NCBI RefSeq assembly: GCF_036046055.1
Contig: NZ_CP107939.1
Coordinates: 5,084,001-5,148,000, forward strand
Length of the DNA: 64,000 nucleotides
Source of the DNA: Nocardia sp. NBC_00403
Lineage (GTDB): Bacteria > Actinomycetota > Actinomycetes > Mycobacteriales > Mycobacteriaceae
Direction: 5' to 3'
Positions 30,237 to 53,143 of the stretch are shown here, piece by piece. The first letter of the stretch is position 1. Each line of letters opens with the position of its first letter. The notes under the pieces were generated by a model. The model ran no database searches and had not been told where the DNA came from. It saw only the letters and a program-made list of their open reading frames with translations. A program made the position numbers and the translations under genes.

Positions 30237-30415
30237 AACCGGCGGTATCGCAATGACATCGGATCTCGATGCCACCGCGCGGCCTGCATCGTGGAGCGCG
30301 CGACCGTGACGAACCCAGCAGGCCGCGGGTCGACGCGATCGGATTTATGGTCGATGACCAGTGGGGACCCGGTGGGAGACGGGCCGATGGGTGTGGTGGC
30401 GGAAGGCGGCCACCG

Positions 30416-32059
30416 GTGAACCGTGAGTGGGGCGCTGCCCTATGGCGGCAGCTCACGACCCTCATCGAACGGCATCCGGTGTGGTGGCGGTCGGTGTCGG
30501 CGGTGCTCGCGGGTGTGTTGTTGTTCGGCAGCTTCCCGCCGCGCCCGTGGTGGTTCCTCGCGCCGCTCGGCATCGCGGTGCTCACGCTGACGGTGCGCGG
30601 CAGTGGCAGGCTGCGCGGCGGATTCGGCTACGGATTCCTCGCCGGCCTCGGGTTTTTCATTCCACTGCTGCCGTGGACGGGGATCTACGTCGGCCCGGTG
30701 CCGTGGCTGACGCTTTCGACGGTGTGTGCGGTGTATATCGGACTTTTCGGACTGCTGGTGCGCCTGTTGTGCACGTTGCCTGCCTGGCCGCTGTGGGTCG
30801 CGCTGGCCTGGACGACGACGGAATGGGTCCGATCCAGCTTTCCCTTCGGTGGGTTTCCGTGGGGCCGTGTGGCATTCGGTCAGGCCGACGGATGGTATCT
30901 GCCGTTGGCGATGCTCGGCGGCGCTCCGTTGATCGGCTTCGCGGTGGCGTTGACCGGTGCTGCGGCGGCGGCACTTGTTCTCCAGCTGCGGGTGGCAGCG
31001 CGTGCGGACGCCGAAGCAACCCGTAGCCGGCCCACTCGCCTCGGGATTATTACTGCGGCAGTGACTCTGGCTATCATGCCTTGCGCCGGAGCGATCCTCC
31101 GGTCCGCGCTGCCCGACCCGGAGGATGGCGACCGGATGATCACGGTCGCCGCGATCCAGGGCAGCGTGCCGCGGCTCGGGTTGGACTTCAACGCGCAGCG
31201 GCGCGCCGTGCTGGACAACCATGTCCGGCGCACCGAGGAATTGGCTCGGGCAGTCGCGGCGGGGCAGGTTCGCAAGCCGGACATCGTGATCTGGCCGGAG
31301 AACTCGTCGGACATCGACCCATTGCGCAACGCCGACGCGGGCGCGCTGATCACCGAGGCTTCGCAGCAGATCGGTGCGCCCATTCTGGTCGGCGCGGTGC
31401 TGGTGAACGCCGACCGCACGACGACCAATTCGGTGATCGTGTGGAACGGTGCGGCGGGTCCGGGGGAGCGGCACGACAAGAAGATCATCCAGCCGTTCGG
31501 CGAATACCTGCCGATGCGCAGCTTCTTCCGACTGTTCTCCGAATATGCCGATCGTGCCGGATATTTCGTGCCCGGTCACGGCGACGGTGTGGTGCGCGCC
31601 GACGGCGTCGAGATCGGTGTTGCCACCTGCTATGAGGTCGCCTTCGATCGGGCCTTCCGTGATTCGATGCGGGCGGGCGCCCAACTGCTGACCGTGCCGA
31701 CCAACAATGCGACCTTCGGCGACAGCGAGATGACCTACCAGCAGCTGGCCATGTCGCGCGTGCGCGCGGTCGAGCACGGCCGCGCGCTCGTCGTCGCCGC
31801 GACCTCCGGTGTCAGCGCGATCATCGGGGCGGACGGTGCGGTACAGCAGGAGACCGCCAAGTTTGTGCCCGCCGCGCTGGTAGCCGAGCTACCGCTGCGC
31901 AGCTCGATGACATTTGCGACCCGAATCGGACCCGCGCCGGAACTGCTCTCGGTTATCCTGACCACTGCCGCTGTGGTGTTCACGGTTACCCGGCGGCGCA
32001 ATGCCCGCGGTAGCACAGCGACCGGTGCGGATGCTTTCCTCGATGAGCCGGTCGGTTGA
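30416..32059 (+). CDS. lnt: Apolipoprotein N-acyltransferase
   Basis: About 547 residues. It adds the third acyl chain to the N-terminal Cys of lipoproteins at the outer face of the membrane. An N-terminal bundle of about seven membrane segments is followed by a nitrilase-type domain with the triad: Glu in WPENSSD, Lys in DKKIIQPFGEYLP, Cys in GVATCYEVAF; a last membrane helix closes the protein. The GTG at 30416 (GAAGGCGG upstream) is preferred; the in-frame ATG at 30347 is possible. In mycobacteria lnt is fused or adjacent to ppm1, the polyprenol monophosphomannose synthase; no ppm1 follows here. NRPS2 begins 436 bp downstream instead. Confidence 0.92.
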   Translation: MNREWGAALWRQLTTLIERHPVWWRSVSAVLAGVLLFGSFPPRPWWFLAPLGIAVLTLTVRGSGRLRGGFGYGFLAGLGFFIPLLPWTGIYVGPVPWLTLSTVCAVYIGLFGLLVRLLCTLPAWPLWVALAWTTTEWVRSSFPFGGFPWGRVAFGQADGWYLPLAMLGGAPLIGFAVALTGAAAAALVLQLRVAARADAEATRSRPTRLGIITAAVTLAIMPCAGAILRSALPDPEDGDRMITVAAIQGSVPRLGLDFNAQRRAVLDNHVRRTEELARAVAAGQVRKPDIVIWPENSSDIDPLRNADAGALITEASQQIGAPILVGAVLVNADRTTTNSVIVWNGAAGPGERHDKKIIQPFGEYLPMRSFFRLFSEYADRAGYFVPGHGDGVVRADGVEIGVATCYEVAFDRAFRDSMRAGAQLLTVPTNNATFGDSEMTYQQLAMSRVRAVEHGRALVVAATSGVSAIIGADGAVQQETAKFVPAALVAELPLRSSMTFATRIGPAPELLSVILTTAAVVFTVTRRRNARGSTATGADAFLDEPVG

Positions 32060-32143
32060 TCCTGGCGCACGTTCGATCCACGCTGCCGCCGATGGTTCCA
32101 TGCGGCGGTTGATCTTCTCCACGCAGCGATGCCACGTCCAATA

Positions 32144-32164
32144 ACCGAACATTCGGTATTTTTT
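32144..32164 (+). terminator. Short hairpin with T-run downstream of lnt
   Basis: ACCGAA and TTCGGT arms with a 2-nt loop, directly followed by A and six T residues. It is a weak rho-independent-type terminator about 85 bp after the lnt stop. The remainder of the 436-bp gap before NRPS2 holds a TTGGAT-9 nt-ATCCAA inverted repeat (32345-32365) that might be an operator, and no recognisable gene. Confidence 0.35.
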
Positions 32165-32495
32165 GGGGCAGGTGTGACTGGCGGACGCCCGCCCCGCGGT
32201 CCTGTGCGCCATTCGCCAGACTGTAGCTGGAGCTGAGATTTACTGCCCTGCTTGTCGCCATACCCCGCCGTCTAGGGCCTATTTTCGCCGAAATTGCCAG
32301 TTTGCGGAGACGTAGCTGACGAAAGTGACTTGCCGCCAACGGCGTTGGATGTGAAACAAATCCAAAACGTCGGCCATCCGGCCGATGTGATGCTCCGAAT
32401 CATAGGGCGTGGATCACGTCCTACGGCTGGCGCGTGCGCGTCTGCTGTGGCGGTGCTCGGGGAGTGCGTCAACAGCGGCAGAAATGGAGTGATTG

Positions 32496-46246
<13,751 letters not shown>

Positions 46247-46250
<4 letters not shown>

Positions 46251-47242
46251 GTTTGGCGGTGGAAGTACTCGGCCTGGTCAAGAGCTACGGCCGGGTACGG
46301 GTGCTCGACGAGATAGACCTACAGATCCCGGCCGGAACGGTGCTGGGCCTGCTCGGTCCCAATGGTGCGGGCAAAACGACGACGGTCCGCATCGTCACCA
46401 CGCTGCTGCGTCCGGATGCGGGTACGGTGCGGGTTGCGGGCATCGATGTGCTGCGTGATCCCGCGACGGCCAGGCGGCGCATCGGCCTGTCCGGTCAGTA
46501 TGCGGCGGTGGACGCCAACCTGTCCGGCTACGAAAACCTGCGCATGGTGGCCCGGCTGTACGGAATGTCCCAGCGCCAGGCGACATCTCGTGCGGCCGAG
46601 CTGCTGGGTGCCTTCGGGCTCGACCATGCCGCGCATCGCAGGGCGGGCACCTACTCCGGTGGCATGGCACGGCGCCTCGACCTGGCCGGGGCATTGGTTG
46701 CCCGGCCCGACGTAGTGGTGCTCGATGAACCGACCACCGGGCTCGACCCGCGCGGCAGGATCGACATGTGGCGCGTCATCGGCGATCTCGTCGATGACGG
46801 CACCACGGTGCTGCTCACCACGCAGTATCTGGAGGAGGCCGATCTGCTCGCCGATCGGATCACCGTCATCGACCACGGCCGTGTCATCGCCCGCGGCTCG
46901 TCCGACGAGTTGAAGACCTCCATCGGCGGTGACCGGCTCACCATCACGTTGGCCGCCGGGCAGGACGTGCAGCCCGCGCTGACCGTGCTCGCCCAGGTCG
47001 GTATCGGCGAGCCGAGCTGCGACGATGGCTCCGACCTGGCATCGGTGGTGGTCGGTGACGGCTCGCGCACCATGGTCGAGGCGCTGCGGCGCCTCGATGA
47101 CGCCGGCGTGTGCGTCGTGGACGCGACCGTGCACCGCCCGAGTCTCGACGATGTATTCCTGTCCCTCACCGGCACCGCGGCGCGCACATCCGCGAGCCTC
47201 GCACCGGAGACCGATGACGCACAAGAGGAGATCCTGTCTTGA
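46247..47242 (+). CDS. DrrA-type ABC exporter ATP-binding protein
   Basis: A 331-residue nucleotide-binding subunit of an ABC-2 exporter, daunorubicin-resistance type. Walker A GPNGAGKTTT, signature YSGGMARRL, Walker B DVVVLDEPTTGLD and the H-loop region are all present, and the C-terminal extension of the DrrA family follows. It starts at a GTG whose GTGA overlaps the NRPS2 stop, so it is made with the synthetase. With the permease downstream it most likely exports the NRPS2 product, as DrrAB-type pumps do for lipids and peptides in mycolate actinobacteria. Confidence 0.93.
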
Positions 47243-47286
47243 GTGACCGAACCGCCGTGCCGAGTACTCGTGAGGTGTCGGCGTGA
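47239..47286 (+). CDS. 15-codon mini-ORF bridging ATPase and permease (possible permease remnant)
   Basis: A TTG-initiated 15-codon frame fits exactly between the two exporter genes: its TTG overlaps the ATPase stop (TTGA) and its TGA overlaps the permease GTG (GTGA). It has a good ribosome binding site (AGAGGAG ending about 9 nt before the TTG). The peptide (SDRTAVPSTREVSA after the start) looks like a polar permease N terminus. DrrABC operons normally carry two permeases, so this may be what is left of a deleted first permease, kept because it couples translation. It could equally be fortuitous. Confidence 0.4.
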   Translation: MSDRTAVPSTREVSA

Positions 47287-48167
47287 GTACTACCCCGACA
47301 CTGGAGCGCGACGAAGCGCCGAAGTCGCCGTCCACGGCGAAAGAAGAAGCAACCCACGGGATTACGCATGAGCCGCGGGCGCGGATCATTCGGGACAGTG
47401 CGATCGTCGCCTATCGGAACCTGCTGACCATCCTGCGGGTGCCGACGCTGCTGGTGACGGCGACGATCCAGCCGCTGATGTTCGTGTTCCTTTTCGCGTA
47501 CATCTTCGGCGCTTCGCTCGGTGGCGGCCAGTACCGCGAATTCCTGCTGGCGGGCATCTTCACCCAGACGGTCGCTTTCAATGCGGCTTTCACGACCGTC
47601 GGGCTCGCAGGCGATCTGCACAAGGGCATCATCGACCGGATGCGTACGCTGCCGATGTCACGTCTCGCGGTGCTGATGGGCCGCACTCTGTCCGACCTCG
47701 TCGTGAATATCCTGAGCCTGGCCGTGATGGTCGGGTGCGGTTATACGGTCGGCTGGCGGATCAATGGCGGGATCGCCGACGCCGCACTGGCATTCGGGGT
47801 GATCCTGCTGTTCGCCTTCGCGATGTCCTGGGTCGGCGCCCTCACCGGTCTGCTCTCGCCGACCGTCGAGGTAGCCCAGAGCGCGGGCCTGATCTGGCTT
47901 TTCCCGCTCACGTTCATCTCCTCCGCCTTCATCTCCGCAGAGGCACTGCCCGGCCCGCTGCGCACCGTCGCCGAATGGAACCCGATCACCGCGGTCTCGG
48001 CTGCGGGCCGAGAACTGTTCGACAACGGCGCGCCACCCTCGTTCGTTCCCCCGACCGGCTGGGCCGCCGAGCATTGCATCGAGTACGCCGTCGGCTGCTC
48101 GCTGCTGATCCTTACCATCGTCGTCCCGCTGGCCCTGCTGCGCTACCGGAAGGTCGCGAGCCACTAG
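47283..48167 (+). CDS. ABC-2 type exporter permease, DrrB/DrrC-like
   Basis: A 294-residue membrane subunit: a polar N-terminal stretch of about 45 residues, then six hydrophobic segments (for example TLLVTATIQPLMFVFLFAYIFG, ILSLAVMVGCGYTVGW, ALAFGVILLFAFAMSWVGALTG, CSLLILTIVVPLALL). The motifs FLLAGIFTQTVAF and DRMRTLPMSRLAVLMGR are characteristic of the daunorubicin-type permeases. It starts at GTG 47283, overlapping the mini-ORF stop. It partners the ATPase upstream. Only one permease is present, so a homodimer is implied. Confidence 0.92.
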   Translation: MSTTPTLERDEAPKSPSTAKEEATHGITHEPRARIIRDSAIVAYRNLLTILRVPTLLVTATIQPLMFVFLFAYIFGASLGGGQYREFLLAGIFTQTVAFNAAFTTVGLAGDLHKGIIDRMRTLPMSRLAVLMGRTLSDLVVNILSLAVMVGCGYTVGWRINGGIADAALAFGVILLFAFAMSWVGALTGLLSPTVEVAQSAGLIWLFPLTFISSAFISAEALPGPLRTVAEWNPITAVSAAGRELFDNGAPPSFVPPTGWAAEHCIEYAVGCSLLILTIVVPLALLRYRKVASH

Positions 48168-48332
48168 CCGATCGAGCGATCGGCCACTGCCGCGGTGGGT
48201 GTCGTCGTTGGGTAAACGAGCACCTCATCGTGCCGAACAGCGCGGAACCGGCCTGCCGAGGAATGTGGCAGACCGGTTGCTGTCGTGCATGGGTCCGGCG
48301 CGCGGCCGGGCAGCAATGTTCCGGAGACGCGA

Positions 48333-48372
48333 AAGGCCGCTTATCTCGAACGAATTCGAGATAAGCGGCCTT
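48333..48372. terminator. Strong bidirectional hairpin terminator
   Basis: Perfect 18-bp arms (48333-48350 and 48355-48372) around a CGAA tetraloop, the longest perfect hairpin noticed in the window. It sits between the convergent NRPS2-exporter operon and rbpA and marks the right border of the NRPS2 block. The rest of the 228-bp gap (48168-48395) shows nothing recognisable. Confidence 0.8.
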
Positions 48373-48395
48373 CTTCGGTGTGCGGGGCCTGCGAC

Positions 48396-48731
48396 CTAGG
48401 CGCGCCGACGGGTCTTCAGGAGGTCGAGGCGCTCCTTGAGCAGTTCCTCGAGTTCATCCTTGCTGCGACGCTCCAGCAGCATGTCCCAGTGGGTGCGCGG
48501 CGGCTTGACCTTCTTGGTCTCCTGGGTGGTGCCCTCCATGAGGGTGCCTTCCTGGCCGTTGCGGCACAGCCAGGTCGGGGGGATCTCGGCGTCGTCGGCG
48601 AACGGCACGTCGAATTCCTCGCCGTTGTCCGTCTTGTACCGAGCGATCCGCCGCGGAGCCAGGTCGTGGTCGCGATCGGTCTCGTAGCTCACCGCTCCGA
48701 GCCGACTGCCCCGGAGTACGCGATCTGCCAT
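48396..48731 (-). CDS. rbpA: RNA polymerase-binding protein RbpA
   Basis: A 111-residue actinobacterial transcription factor that binds the beta subunit and the group I/II sigma factors and stabilises the open complex. The start is ATG 48731 (MADRVLRG), the conserved N terminus. Following it are the basic linker (APRRIARYK), the core domain DNGEEFDVPFADDAEIPPTW with the single Cys of LCRNG, and the C-terminal sigma-interaction helix rich in RSKDELEELLKERLDLLK. It is convergent with the exporter operon. In M. tuberculosis rbpA (Rv2050) neighbours lnt/ppm1 (Rv2051c), supporting an ancestral lnt-ppm1-rbpA arrangement here. Confidence 0.95.
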   Translation of the reverse strand: MADRVLRGSRLGAVSYETDRDHDLAPRRIARYKTDNGEEFDVPFADDAEIPPTWLCRNGQEGTLMEGTTQETKKVKPPRTHWDMLLERRSKDELEELLKERLDLLKTRRRA

Positions 48732-48968
48732 GGTGTGCCTCTCCCTAGGTGCTCGAGTCTTGTTGCGCTGCGACCGTGTCCGGACGAGCTCGCGCTCGCT
48801 GGACCTTATGTGCAACGAACGGGCCTGCGCTAATAGTTCCCGACACGGCGACGGTGAACCGTTCCATTGTAGTCGGTGCGCAGTACTGGCCGTGCCACGG
48901 CCGTGGTGTCGCCACTCCTGGGGACCTCCAGGTTCATTCAGTGGGACCGACCACTAATGTTCTGCCTC

Positions 48969-49295
48969 ATGTCGCGCCGCTTGCTGGTGTCCTGCCTGTG
49001 GTGTGGGCGGGAAATCGTGGAATCGGAGGCCGGACGTCGTCGCCGGTACTGCCGCCAATCGTGTCGCCAACGCGCCTACGAACACCGCAACAGCTTGAAA
49101 GGGACAGGGATTCCCGACGACTCCGTTGTGCTCAGCGCACAGGAGGCGGCGGATCTGGCCGACCGCTGGTTCGCCGCGAGATGCGCCGCGGAGGACGTCG
49201 CTACCGCGATCGGTGAGGGCGCGAACACCGAGGAGCTGAAGGTTCTCAGCACGACGCTGCTCGAGCTGACCCGGGACGCCGAACGCTTGCGCTGA
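48969..49295 (+). CDS. Small zinc-finger-like protein (Rv2049c-like position)
   Basis: A 108-residue protein opening with SCLWCGREIVE and then RRRYCRQSCRQRAYEHR, a CxxC ... CxxxC arrangement that should bind one zinc ion; the rest is a helical acidic tail (LSAQEAADLADRW, LSTTLLELTRDAERL). ATG 48969 is used because it matches this conserved start. It is divergent from rbpA, the place of Rv2049c in M. tuberculosis. The function is unknown; a nucleic-acid contact is plausible. Confidence 0.7.
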   Translation: MSRRLLVSCLWCGREIVESEAGRRRRYCRQSCRQRAYEHRNSLKGTGIPDDSVVLSAQEAADLADRWFAARCAAEDVATAIGEGANTEELKVLSTTLLELTRDAERLR

Positions 49296-49441
49296 CTCCC
49301 GCTCGGCATGGTGGAGTCGGGGTGTTGCGCGCTTAGGCCGCGTGGGCGCGGTGGCGCGATTGTCTCGGCACGAATCGAGCCGAGACTCCGCAGGCTGGGG
49401 AGTAGTTCGGCTGACGATCGGGGATCACGGTGGCGCGTGAC

Positions 49442-50551
49442 TCAACCGAGCGGCTGAGCACCCGGTGTGCGGAGGCGAGACTTGGCGGCGAGCGGCTGAG
49501 TGGGATCGTCTGCCCTTTCGATTTCGGTTGCGCGATTGCGCAGATAGATGACGGTGAGCAGCAGCCCCATGATTGCCGCGAGCCCACCGGTGGCGGCCAG
49601 GGTGGCGCTGTCGGGGTGGATCAGCGACTGCGCTCGCATGGCCTGCCAGGTCACGATCGACAGCATCCCGGCGTAGCCGAGGGCCAGCACGCCCATGACC
49701 TCCGCGCGCGCATGTTCGGTGCGCAGCCATGGCAGCCGGGGGGCCAGCCAGGCCAATGCGAAGGCCGCGAGGAGTAACACCTGGATACCGTGCAGCCCGA
49801 CGAAGTGCGGTACCCGCAGGTCGCCGCCGATCGTGCTCCAGTGGGTGATCGGCATACCGCCCATGCCGTCGCGGGGCATGTTCGCGGAGCGTGCGGCGTC
49901 GTCGAGGACGGTGTGTCCGGCGATGAGTTCCACGATGTCGCCGTTCGCATCGCGGACGCGCTGCTTACCCGTATATCCCATCTGGTATGCGATCGCCATC
50001 CCCGCGACGGCGAGTGCCAGGCCGGCGTGAATGGCACGCGCGATCGGCCGGTCGACGATTCGCTGCCACGAAAGAATCAGCGCGATAATCAGATTCGCGA
50101 GGAACAGGCCGGGGACGCCGGACATGAACACCTGCTGGCCGATCGAGTTCACGGTGTCGGTGCTGTAGTTGTTGAAGTGGCTGAAGGTGCCGCGGGCGGC
50201 CTGCACGGCGATGAAGCCGACGTCGGCGAATCCGGTGATCGCGAACACCGTGCCCAGCCACCAGGTGGACCGACTTCCCTTGTGCGGCAACGATAACAGC
50301 CACGCCAGCGTGAAGCCGTAGAGCAGGAAGGCGAAGCCGAACTTGAAGGGTTTGAGCCAGACCGACTCGCCGAGCAAGATCCGGTCGTCGATGATCATGC
50401 CGCCCACCGAGACCAGCATGAGCGCGGCCATCGCGGCCACCATCCACAGCAGCGGGCGGTGCAGTAGGCCTGCGGGGCGGACGCGGGTCGGGGTGCGGCG
50501 ATGCCGGGGCGCGGTATCCCTGGCTGCGGAGTCGATGTCGATCGTCGGCAT
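49442..50551 (-). CDS. Conserved multi-pass membrane protein of unknown function
   Basis: A 369-residue protein with about eight hydrophobic segments (LLWMVAAMAALMLVSVGG, FGFAFLLYGFTLAWLL, WLGTVFAITGFADVGFIAV, FLANLIIALILS, LALAVAGMAIAYQMG, IQVLLLAAFALAWLA, VLALGYAGMLSIVTW, GGLAAIMGLLLTVIYL). The N terminus is polar and cytoplasmic. The conserved-looking loop LRVPHFVGLHGIQ carries two His residues, and WLKPFKFGFAF precedes helix two. I cannot assign a family. No partner gene is linked. Confidence 0.75.
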   Translation of the reverse strand: MPTIDIDSAARDTAPRHRRTPTRVRPAGLLHRPLLWMVAAMAALMLVSVGGMIIDDRILLGESVWLKPFKFGFAFLLYGFTLAWLLSLPHKGSRSTWWLGTVFAITGFADVGFIAVQAARGTFSHFNNYSTDTVNSIGQQVFMSGVPGLFLANLIIALILSWQRIVDRPIARAIHAGLALAVAGMAIAYQMGYTGKQRVRDANGDIVELIAGHTVLDDAARSANMPRDGMGGMPITHWSTIGGDLRVPHFVGLHGIQVLLLAAFALAWLAPRLPWLRTEHARAEVMGVLALGYAGMLSIVTWQAMRAQSLIHPDSATLAATGGLAAIMGLLLTVIYLRNRATEIERADDPTQPLAAKSRLRTPGAQPLG

Positions 50552-50640
50552 GCACCGACGGTAGGAATCGGCGCCGCTCGAACACGTCCCGCTACAGCGC
50601 CATTCGCGGCTGATACCGGAGTATTAGGGGAAGAACCGGA

Positions 50641-50675
50641 GGCGTTCGCGAGCTCCTGATCGACTCGCGAACGCC
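50641..50675 (-). terminator. Hairpin terminator after the M23 peptidase
   Basis: Perfect 12-bp arms GGCGTTCGCGAG (50641-50652) and CTCGCGAACGCC (50664-50675) with an 11-nt loop, 21 bp past the stop of the minus-strand peptidase gene. No T-run follows, as is usual in this kind of genome. Confidence 0.65.
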
Positions 50676-50695
50676 GCTGGACTATTCGGGGCGAC

Positions 50696-51415
50696 TCAGT
50701 CGTCGGCCGCGTGCCCGACGTCGATGCCGCGAGCGGCAAGCCACGGCATCGGGTCGACCGGGCCGACGCCTGGCTGGTGCACTTCGTAGTGCAGGTGCGG
50801 GCCGGTGGAGAAGCCACGGTTGCCGACGGTGGCGATGACGTCGCCCGCGCGGACCTCCTGGCCGACATCGGCCAGGATGTCGTTCACGTGGCCGTAGACG
50901 CCGATGCTGCCGTCGTCCTGCTGGACGCGCACCCACAGGCCGAAGCCCGAGGCGGGGCCTGCCTCGATGACGGTGCCATCGGTGACGGCCGCGATCGGGG
51001 TGCCGATCGGGTCGGCGAAGTCGAGGCCTGCGTGCAGTGCGCCCCAGCGCGTGCCGAAGTTGGAGGTCAGTACGCCCATGATCGGGCGGACGGTGTGCGG
51101 CCGGGCGGCTTCGGCGGCTTCGGCGGCTATCCGGTTCTGCTCCCAGATCACGGCCTCGGGCACGACCGGCGGCGTCGGTGCCTCGGGCGGTGTGAAGGCG
51201 ATGAACTGAACGGCGTTGCGGGCATCGGCGTCGGTCATCACGGCGGGGGACTTGCCTGCGATGAGCTGGCCTGCGGAAGTCGCATCGGCCTGATGGTGAT
51301 CAGTTGCGGCCAGCACGCCGAATGCGGCGCTGACGATCGCGGTGACGGCGGCCGCTCGGGTGGCGACGCGGTACCGGCGGGAACGGCTGGTTGATAACGG
51401 AACGGTCACGGGCAT
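50696..51415 (-). CDS. Exported M23-family (LytM) peptidoglycan peptidase
   Basis: A 239-residue secreted or membrane-anchored endopeptidase that cleaves peptidoglycan cross-bridges. An N-terminal hydrophobic signal (AAAVTAIVSAAFGVLAA) follows a basic start. The M23 domain begins near residue 110 with LTSNFGTRWGALHAGLDFAD (His and Asp zinc ligands) and ends with GPHLHYEV (HxH, the catalytic and third zinc His). All catalytic residues are present. It is divergent from the ArsR gene. Confidence 0.92.
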   Translation of the reverse strand: MPVTVPLSTSRSRRYRVATRAAAVTAIVSAAFGVLAATDHHQADATSAGQLIAGKSPAVMTDADARNAVQFIAFTPPEAPTPPVVPEAVIWEQNRIAAEAAEAARPHTVRPIMGVLTSNFGTRWGALHAGLDFADPIGTPIAAVTDGTVIEAGPASGFGLWVRVQQDDGSIGVYGHVNDILADVGQEVRAGDVIATVGNRGFSTGPHLHYEVHQPGVGPVDPMPWLAARGIDVGHAADD

Positions 51416-51592
51416 GCTTTGAACGTACGGGAGTGTGATGCGGGTGCCGCAATCATGTGGTTACCGTCACAGTGGCACAAAAGCCCTGTTGATTGATCAC
51501 AAGTACATAACGAAACTGCGTGGCAATCGAGCCGACCTGGTGAAATACCCCGATCGGCCGAATTGACCGATCGGATGCTAGTTGATCACACT

Positions 51593-51600
51593 ACTTAAGT
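51593..51600. promoter_or_regulatory. Candidate ArsR operator at a leaderless start
   Basis: The palindrome ACTTAAGT, in the wider near-symmetric CACTACTTAAGTGG, overlaps the GTG start (51599) of the following ArsR-type gene. No ribosome binding site is seen, so a leaderless mRNA is likely, and a repressor here would block its own promoter. Upstream, GATCGG and CCGATC arms (51552-51572) form another inverted repeat in the 183-bp M23/ArsR gap. Confidence 0.35.
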
Positions 51601-51922
51601 GGACACTAACGGAGTTCGTGCGCTGGAGGCGCTAGCCGACCCGACTCGCCGTGCGATCTTCGAGTCGCTGCCCACGGCGCCGTTATCCGTCGGTCAGCTG
51701 GCGACCACCGTCGGAGTGAGTAGCTCCGCGGTCTCCCAGCATCTGCGGGTGCTGCGCGAAGCGAGGCTGGTGATGGTGCGCCGCGACGGGAACCGGCGAC
51801 TGTATTCCCTCGACCCGCGCGGGCTCGGCGACGCACGCGACTATCTGGAACAGTTCTGGCCGAGCGCGCTGGCCGCGTACGCGGCCGCGCTCAGCACCGC
51901 ACGAGCCGTAGAGGGAATCTGA
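51599..51922 (+). CDS. ArsR-family winged-helix regulator
   Basis: A 107-residue regulator with LADPTRRAIFESL, the HTH SVGQLATTVGVSSSAVSQHLRVLREARLV and the wing RRDGNRRLYSL. The N-terminal half fits the subgroup that lacks metal-binding cysteines (no Cys at all), so it probably senses something other than a thiophilic metal. It starts at GTG 51599. It is divergent from the M23 peptidase and could control it. Confidence 0.88.
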   Translation: MDTNGVRALEALADPTRRAIFESLPTAPLSVGQLATTVGVSSSAVSQHLRVLREARLVMVRRDGNRRLYSLDPRGLGDARDYLEQFWPSALAAYAAALSTARAVEGI

Positions 51923-51936
51923 CCGCAGGCGGTTGT

Positions 51937-52923
51937 TCAGCCCACCCGGCGGTAAGTGGCGCGGCGGCGATCGGTGCCGGTGCCCGGCCACGTGCGCTTG
52001 GTGAGCTGCTTGTCGACAGCGTTGATCACCTCGGTGACCCCGATCCGCAGCAGGCCCGGATCAGGGGTGTCGGCATCGGGGTCGCCGACCTGGCCCGCCC
52101 AGAGCACCGCATGCCTGCCGAGCAGGTGCGGGGGCGGTCCGCCCCAGCGCGGCGGGGTCGGGCCGAAAATCTGCACCGTCCTGGTGCCGAAGGCGGTGGC
52201 CAGATGCGCGACGCCGGTATCGCCGGAAATGACGAGCTCGGCCTCGGCGACAGTGGCAGCCAGCTCGATCAGGTTCTGTTCGCCCGCGAGCATCCGCCTG
52301 GTCGGCAGGCTTGCGCGTGCGGCGACATTCAACGCGATATCCCGTTCGGTCTCGTCGCCGGTGAGCACCACCTCGCGGCCGAGCACAAGTAGATGGCGGA
52401 CGACGGCGGCGAATCGGTCCGGCGGCCAGCGCCGAGCCACAGCGCCTGCACCGATATGCACGACGACGCAGTCCCGATGGCTGGTCGTCGATACCGGCGG
52501 TACCAATCCGAGGTTGCGTCGATCGGCGACGATGCCGTCGGATTCGAGCAAATGACACCAGCGCTCGACGTCGTGCATGTCCGGCTGCCATTCCGGGCCT
52601 TCGAGGTCGGGGAAGGCGGCGTTGCGGTAGGTGAGGATGCGGCCGGGATCGGTCTTGGTGAGCGTGACGATGCTTTCGGCGCTCGGACCGTGCAGATTGA
52701 CGGCGAGTTCGGGCTGCGGGCCGTCCCAGCGGAATGCGCTGAGCTCACCGGTCGGCACCATGGCGTCGACGGAGGCGATCAGGTCGACGATCGGCTTCAA
52801 CCGGTGCGGCGCCGCCAAGACGATGTGGTCGTTGGGCCTCGCTCTGCGCAGCGCACGTAACGCCGGGACCGCGGTGAGCAGATCACCGAGGCCACGTGCC
52901 TGCAGCACGAGTACAACCGCCAC
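51937..52923 (-). CDS. Glycosyltransferase family 9 (heptosyltransferase-like)
   Basis: A 328-residue GT-B fold glycosyltransferase, related to the heptosyltransferases of LPS synthesis but common in actinobacteria as an enzyme of unknown envelope glycans. Features: an N-terminal VLQARGLGDLLTAVPALRALR nucleotide-fold start, VVHIGAGAVARRWPPDRFAAVV at the second domain, and the donor-site stretch VISGDTGVAHLATAFGTRTVQIFGPT. The C-terminal 25 residues are basic. It is not operonic with its neighbours. Confidence 0.88.
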   Translation of the reverse strand: MAVVLVLQARGLGDLLTAVPALRALRRARPNDHIVLAAPHRLKPIVDLIASVDAMVPTGELSAFRWDGPQPELAVNLHGPSAESIVTLTKTDPGRILTYRNAAFPDLEGPEWQPDMHDVERWCHLLESDGIVADRRNLGLVPPVSTTSHRDCVVVHIGAGAVARRWPPDRFAAVVRHLLVLGREVVLTGDETERDIALNVAARASLPTRRMLAGEQNLIELAATVAEAELVISGDTGVAHLATAFGTRTVQIFGPTPPRWGGPPPHLLGRHAVLWAGQVGDPDADTPDPGLLRIGVTEVINAVDKQLTKRTWPGTGTDRRRATYRRVG

Positions 52924-53143
52924 CCTCTTCTCCTAGCCACCCGAGACTCACGAACCCGACCCGAACGCGCGCATCTGTGGTGCACACGACGAGAGTCACT
53001 TAGGGATGACTACCCGGCCTTTTCTGGCAGTAAACGTCGACGAGCCGGACGTTATTTATGCCACAGGCCCGGTATCCATGCCGCGGCATCAGTCCGGGGA
53101 CTAATCTCCCAGGTGGCGGCAACCTACTCCCAAGGAGCGTCCC

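Noticed and set aside
51416..51598. Cyclic di-AMP (ydaO-type) riboswitch before the M23 peptidase
   Set aside because: Such riboswitches often precede cell-wall hydrolase genes in actinobacteria, but I could not find the conserved stems or motifs in this 183-bp region.
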